A stretch of DNA of 64,000 nucleotides from Carnegiea gigantea (lineage: Eukaryota; Streptophyta; Magnoliopsida; Caryophyllales; Cactaceae), in the NCBI GenBank assembly GCA_029747015.1, contig JAKOGI010000328.1, forward strand, positions 557,501 through 621,500, read 5' to 3'. The notes under the pieces were generated by a model. It did no database searches, was not told where the DNA came from, and worked only from the letters and a program-made list of their open reading frames with translations. A program made the translations under genes and the position numbers. Numbering within the stretch: the stretch's first letter is position 1; each line of letters starts with the position of its first letter. Below, piece by piece: positions 58,555-64,000 of the stretch.

Positions 58555-59164
58555 TGTTGGGTTTCGTGGCCCAAAATCCAAGTACCGGCACGGTGGGACC
58601 GTGCTATACAGGACACGGGCGTGTCAAGACGAAGAACGTCCAGTCGAAGAGGACAGAAAAACGGCACGGGTGCCACGTGCCGTGCCATGGGGTGACCGTG
58701 CCAAGTGGCACGGTCGTGCCCCGTGCGTTTACGCCGCCTCTCTCGGAAGGCGGTAGTGTTCTGTTCAAGGAAGGATTTCACCCGGCGGCTAGGGTTGCTC
58801 GCTAAGGGGGAAAAACCCTACTGTTTGGACCCTATATAAAGGGGGTCAGGCCTAGGATCTAAAATCATCTCCAGTACTCATACATACATTGAGAGGTAGA
58901 AGTACTTTGTGAGAGATTACAATAGAGAGGTTGTAATTCTGCTCTTAGATCAAATCACTGTGGTGATTGTGATCGTGTTGTATTCTTCCTGCTCATAGTG
59001 AATTGTTCTGGTGCTGTCACCGTCCGTGGTTTTTCCCGCATTGGGTTTTCCACGTTAAATCTCTTGTCTTCTTATTTCTGTTTTCTGTTATTCACTTGAA
59101 TTCTGAATCTCTAACTCATCCTATCGCTTCCGCTATTATTGTTGCTCTAATATTATTCCTAACA
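58555..59164 (+). mobile_element. Solo LTR (610 bp) with perfect 5-bp target duplication
   Basis: Begins TGTTGGGTTTCG and ends TATTCCTAACA, flanked by CTCAC on both sides (58550-58554 and 59165-59169). It contains a clear TATA box (CCTATATAAAGG, 58831-58842), a CACGTG G-box (58674-58679) and many GTGCC/GGCAC words. No primer binding site or internal sequence follows, so it is a solo LTR left by recombination. The inverted LTR at 16887-17480 is of the same family. Confidence 0.92.
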
Positions 59165-59169
59165 CTCAC

Positions 59170-60185
59170 ATCTCAATATATGAGTGTTGATAAGTGCTTA
59201 TCAATGTTAATAAATAATCGATGATCATTTAAATGAGACACAAGGAATATAACTCTCTCATTGTAATATACTAAACTCCCGTTCAATTTCTTCTCTTTAG
59301 CGAAAAATATTTACTAGTCTGGAAGACAAGCTAGGGAATATTGTGTCAAATCCTTGAGCATATTTTAAGTTAGCAACCACCCAAATTGATGAGTTTAGTG
59401 AGCCCAATTAATAAACAAGTAGTAGCAAATAGAGCAAAGCTCATAGGGTGGCTGATGAAGTAGTTGTTGTTCGCACCCAACCCTATTTCTAACCCCTTCA
59501 ACTCCCTCTCTGCTGGGACTATCAATATGACTTTATGACATTTATGGCCACAACTTCATTTTTGATTTGAGTGCGATGCTACGCAACCCTGGACAAAATG
59601 GGCGGACCCCAGAGGTCAGGCAAGTATACAGAAGAGAACCGGTCATGATTGGGCTTTCATTCTAAATTTTCTTCGTATAGTGATAGTCTGTCATAATTTG
59701 AGATATAATTATTGGACATTTTTTTGTGCTTATCTCTTCCATTGATGGGAATTTTTTTCTCAATTTTTCGTCATTAAAAGTTTTGAATAGATATAATAAT
59801 ATACTGCTATATAGATTCAATAATTAGACAATATTGAAAGATGATCTTTTCAACATGCAGTTGCTAGTTTGTATATGTAAGAGTTTATTTTGAAGTTGTT
59901 GATAATTTGATATGTACTGGTGGAATTACAAAACCCTGGCAATATGATATATAAATTGAAAACCAAATATACACCACATATATAATCAAACAAACATGTT
60001 TTTTTTATTAATATAGTTCATGCACAGATAACATATTAATATCATGTTAACATTGTATTCATATCTAATTTCAGCACTGTCTGTTGTGAGATAATATAAT
60101 ACGACCTTTTACTGTTTCCTTTTCTTTTTTCTTTTTTTGGGGGTAGCCTCCAACCCAGTTAATTTGAATAATGGGTTATGACTTA
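59170..60185. other. Intergenic, no gene seen
   Basis: Its start continues the GTTGATAAGTGC repeat interrupted by the solo LTR. The rest is AT-rich with a T/G tract at about 60130-60145. Confidence 0.55.
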
Positions 60186-60960
60186 GATGTAGAGATGAGA
60201 GCATTACCCGAACTTGAAAAAATTGATTAAAATGCGCGCCATTTTGTATCCGAATTGGTGATGAAAATAAGTTTCACATGGGCATGGGTATCATGAGAAT
60301 GGATATTGCATTCGGAAACAGAGATGGGTATGGGTATGGATTCTTAAAATCAGTACCCGATTGTGTACCATATTTGCAAGTCAAAGGTGAACAAAATACG
60401 GTAAAACCCAAAATAAGGCCTTGTTTTTTTCGTGGGTCAATTATAAAATATCAACTTCAACCCACTTCAACCTACTTTAACCCACGTCAACTCACTTCAA
60501 CCTAGTTCAACTCACTTTTACTTTCACTATTTTAACCAAGTTCAATTTATCACATAAAAAAATTCAACCTACTTCAACCTACTTCAACTTAATTCACCCT
60601 TTTACCCACCCAAATTTACCTATGAAAAGAACAGACCCAATTGTTAAGCATGAAACTCTAATTATATAATGTTTATTTATGTAGAAATGAAAAATTAAAT
60701 TTTTTTCTACAATTTTAACTTCCGTGAATTTGTTTGAACACGAATTTTATTAGCATCATTGTAATTGCTAATCAAATATAGTGTATATGCAAACATGGAT
60801 TGAATATGAGTGACACTTTACACACTCTATATATACCCGAACAAAACTCGCAAACTCATGAAACTGATAGGTATAAATATGGTTACGATTTTTAAAAATG
60901 AATATAGATACATGTCAACATGTATGACTCAACTCACCCTCAATTTGCCCCCAAAACCCA
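60186..60960. mobile_element. MITE of the GGGTATGGG family (copy 2), with a nested MITE
   Basis: The left part has GGGCATGGGTATC and GATGGGTATGGGTATGG. The right part has ACCCGAACAAAACTCGC and ATGTCAACATGTATGACTC. The two halves are separated by an inserted CTGTTCTTTT-family element at 60415-60638. Confidence 0.55.
60415..60638. mobile_element. MITE of the CTGTTCTTTT family (copy 6), nested
   Basis: Starts AAGGCCTTGTTTTTTTCGTG and ends ACCTATGAAAAGAACAGACCC, inverted. The interior is CAACCCACTTCAACC-type. It lies inside the GGGTATGGG element, so it is the younger of the two. Confidence 0.75.
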
Positions 60961-63900
60961 TCCTTACTTAGGTAAAAGTCTTTGGGGAAGCCAGAGACAA
61001 CTAGCGGAGAGTTCACAACTTCACATATGTAAAAAGTTCTGATTGCCCAACACAAGAACTAAGCCCTTAATTTAAAAATTAAGAATTAGAGCAGATATAT
61101 GAGATATTAGTTTAATGTTGGATAAAGAAGTTGAAAACCCTTTTGTCTAAAAATCTTCAAAATTCGTGACGTAAACATTCACTGTGCATTAGTATTTACA
61201 AAATTTCAAGAAGTTTAGAAGTCCCACACTTCTACATAGCTTTGAATTAGTTACTTGTAACTTATGACAGGTATGTGCTTTTCCATGGAATAGATGTTTT
61301 CTTTTCTTTTTTAAAGACATTAACTAATTAAGATAGCTAGTAAGAACAAAATTTTAATCGGATATATTTAAGCTCAATTGTATATTTGTACAGATGATAT
61401 ACATATATATAGATTTAGACCATCTTCTCTTCAACTTATTTTATCGAAACTTACTTTTTCAAATAAATTCAAAGACATGCTTGGCTAGAGACGATAAATG
61501 TTTAACTTGTAAATTTTCCATGACCTCATCTTTATGAGCTATACACCTTGTGCTGTCAGCTGTGCAAGAATTGGTACGGAAACGGGAAACCCTGGTATAT
61601 CTCAGGCAGCCACTTGAGCTGTGGATTTGTACAGTTGTGCATTCGTCTCGTCTTTTTCTCCTTTCTTTTCACAGAAAAAGGAGGATATATATAAATTTGT
61701 TATTAATATAACGAATTTAATTTTAGAGGATAGCTTAGGAGCTTTTTTTTCAATTTACGATAAATATTTACTATTATTATTTATCATCATTATTCAATAC
61801 TGATAAATATTAGTCATTATTTATCACATCAGTCATCATATCACTTATGTAAAAACATTCATCAGTATTCAATTATGTTTTCTAATTTATAATTTCAACA
61901 CTTCCTAGTACTTATTAATAATACCAATGCATTTATCAATATTAATCAATACTCATTAGAACTGATCAATATTCATAATCATTGATTAGTACAACAATCT
62001 CAACCTTAGTGCATGTAAGTCCTCATTTTACTGAATCTGATGTGATCTAAATATAGATAATTTTACATTTATAAGCACTCATATAAGTAGAAAGGAAAAA
62101 AAGTTTCTTATGAAAATATTTCTTAAGCTAATAAGATATTTATATAAGCTTTGAAAAAGTCGTCGAGTACTTTATCAATAAACTTACACATAGCGCTCCA
62201 GTTTAATGACAAATCAATTCTGATACTTCTCTCAATAAATGGTTGACGGCTATGATTTAAACTAGACGAGATGATGAGTTATGAGTCAAGAAAATATCGC
62301 AGACTGGCAAATTGCTCCAGCCGACTGATTCAACAACTTGGGCCAAAATTAGACAAAGCTTCTGTCATATCAAAATTCAAGAAAATAAATAACGCCAATC
62401 AAATAAGGACATACATAATAACATGTGATACTTTTTAAATTTGACGAAATTACAAAACAATATAAATTGATGTAAATAGATTATTTAATTCATGCTTTGA
62501 GCGCCTTTTTTTTAGAGATTTTAGTAGTTTGTCTTGGTTAGTTTATAAATGCACTGCTACTATGGCAACCACTTTTATATAATGACCGATAATGATGGCT
62601 TCAATAGAGTTCGTAAAGTGTTGTACTCCACAAAAATATTTGTTTCAGAACTTTGAAGCTCTTGGAATGATCTCCATATTTATACATAAATATTCAAATT
62701 TGTGAAGAAAAAGTAAATTTTAGGTTGGGCAAAAATGCATGAAGAAACTTTAGCATTGATGGAAAAGTTTAAAACTGCTGCTAAATAACCTCCGAAATGA
62801 ACAGAAGATCTCATGATATAAATAAAGTGAACAGAGAAAAATGAAGTTAATATATTTTTTAGTGTGAAGGAGAGTACAAGGATCCATCAAGTTAAAATCT
62901 CAATTCATATTTTTTTATAATAATTTTTTAAAACTATATTAGCTAAACATAAAATCGGAGCCAATGATGGAGTATCTGTTGTTTATTTGTTCATTCTTTA
63001 GCCAATCATGGTTAGTATCAAATTATTAGGTAATGCACTTTTTTCCAGCTGGCCATACAAATACAGCACAAGGCAAAGCAAAAGCCTACTTTTTCTCAGT
63101 GATCCACCCCGTTAAAATTGTTGGGCATTGATTTCCAGTTGCTGCCGCATTTTTTGTTGGTTCAGACCAAAATTTTCTAAACACAAAACATAGATGCCTT
63201 TGTGCTGTTTCACCCCTTTCAGGAAACCATGAGTGATGGTCAGTCTCACAGTACGGCATTAAGTGGGGGTATCAATTGATTTGATTGGTAAAATTTTAAG
63301 AGTTGTTATTACGCATTTGAATTTGAATTTTACTATATCGGTCTTTACACTTCATTAGCATCAAAAATAACAAAAAAATCAAAATACTAAAGCTATTTTA
63401 TTTGAGACAATACTGGATTTATTAAGCTTGTATATTATTTAGCCTCAAGCGATGATATTTTGAGTTTCAGCTGAAATCAATACATTTTGTAACCTTAATC
63501 ATAAATGAAAAAGACAATTCAATAATAAGTCAAATTTGCTCAAAAATGGTGACTAATAATTTGTCATCATATATATGTTGTACTAAGCGCCCCCCAAAAA
63601 AAAGACAAAAACAAAAAAGGGTCAGAAATAGTGAAGTTAGGTTTTTGCCACCATATAAAACATGCATAATCGTTGTTTGAAGGCATGTCAAACTTTGCAT
63701 CCTGAAAAGTTTACTACGGGCCAAAGTTCAAACCATACTTCGAATTAAGTGGTTATGAGAACGAATAATTTTTTGTAAATGTGTTGACTGATGAAAACAA
63801 ATAACATCACATGCATTCACTTTGTTTGGCGTCGAGTTATTTATATTCATAGTGGGGTTATTGATATGTGCATGATTGATTGATATATAGCTGTGTCGAT

Positions 63901-64000
63901 GGGTGTAATTGATCCGAGGTGAGTTCGTGTCGGTCAAATATGCTTGAAACTCGTTGATCTCGAGCCAAGATTGTAAATTTTGCGCAAGGGTTGAGGTTCG
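60961..64000. other. Intergenic, no gene seen to the end of the window
   Basis: AT-rich. 61780-61990 holds TATTAATCAATACTCATT / TGATCAATATTCA words (reverse orientation of the GTTGATAAGTG repeat near 58200). A C/A tract lies at 63591-63604. Open frames of 60-75 codons lack any family features. Confidence 0.5.

Overview
The window is nuclear DNA of a flowering plant, almost certainly a eudicot. It is AT-rich, its genes have GT-AG introns, and it holds plant-specific families (ATL RING-H2 ubiquitin ligases, an isoprenylated heavy-metal-associated protein), many MITEs, copia-type LTR remnants and long dinucleotide microsatellites. There are no operons; genes are separated by kilobases of repeat-rich DNA. 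I cannot name the species.

Layout. (1) 1-516 is a compound (AC/AT/GT)n microsatellite. (2) 2.2-31.8 kb is a loose cluster of six RING-H2 genes of the ATL type: one on the + strand (2242-3357) and five on the - strand (10124-10618, 14420-14869, 24780-25307, 28897-29770, 31115-31807). All appear intronless, with an N-terminal hydrophobic segment and a C-terminal or central RING. They differ strongly from one another, so this is an old array. One copy has a relaxed RING and one has a frameshifted tail. (3) Inside the array, on the - strand at 20048-21758, is a five-exon LSM8 gene (98 aa). I assembled it from short exons because no long reading frame reveals it. (4) 16.8-18.8 kb is a degenerate LINE whose RNase H domain is split by a composite LTR element with a matching 5-bp target duplication. 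(5) 32.5-34.3 kb is an almost perfect 890-bp tandem duplication that ends about 100 bp before the start codon of ERCC1 (nine coding exons, 34386-38909, 402 aa). (6) 41129-41200 is a tRNA-Gly(TCC) gene. (7) 49.9 kb holds a small coding fragment with no ATG, next to a second large microsatellite. (8) 54202-56104 is a three-exon HIPP gene (516 aa). (9) 58555-59164 is a solo LTR of the same family as the inverted LTR at 17 kb. The rest is intergenic DNA with at least eight recognisable MITE-like families.

How the genes relate. ERCC1 (nucleotide excision repair endonuclease subunit) and LSM8 (nuclear LSM2-8 ring on U6 snRNA) are single-copy housekeeping genes. The ATL proteins are predicted membrane-anchored E3 ligases; the copy at 2242 has the ATL6/ATL31-type tail, and relatives of that type act in carbon/nitrogen and defence signalling. 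The HIPP protein is a predicted lipid-anchored metal-binding protein. Nothing in the sequence indicates that these genes form one pathway; the grouped unit is the ATL array. Exon boundaries are my reading of GT-AG sites plus family resemblance and have no transcript support.
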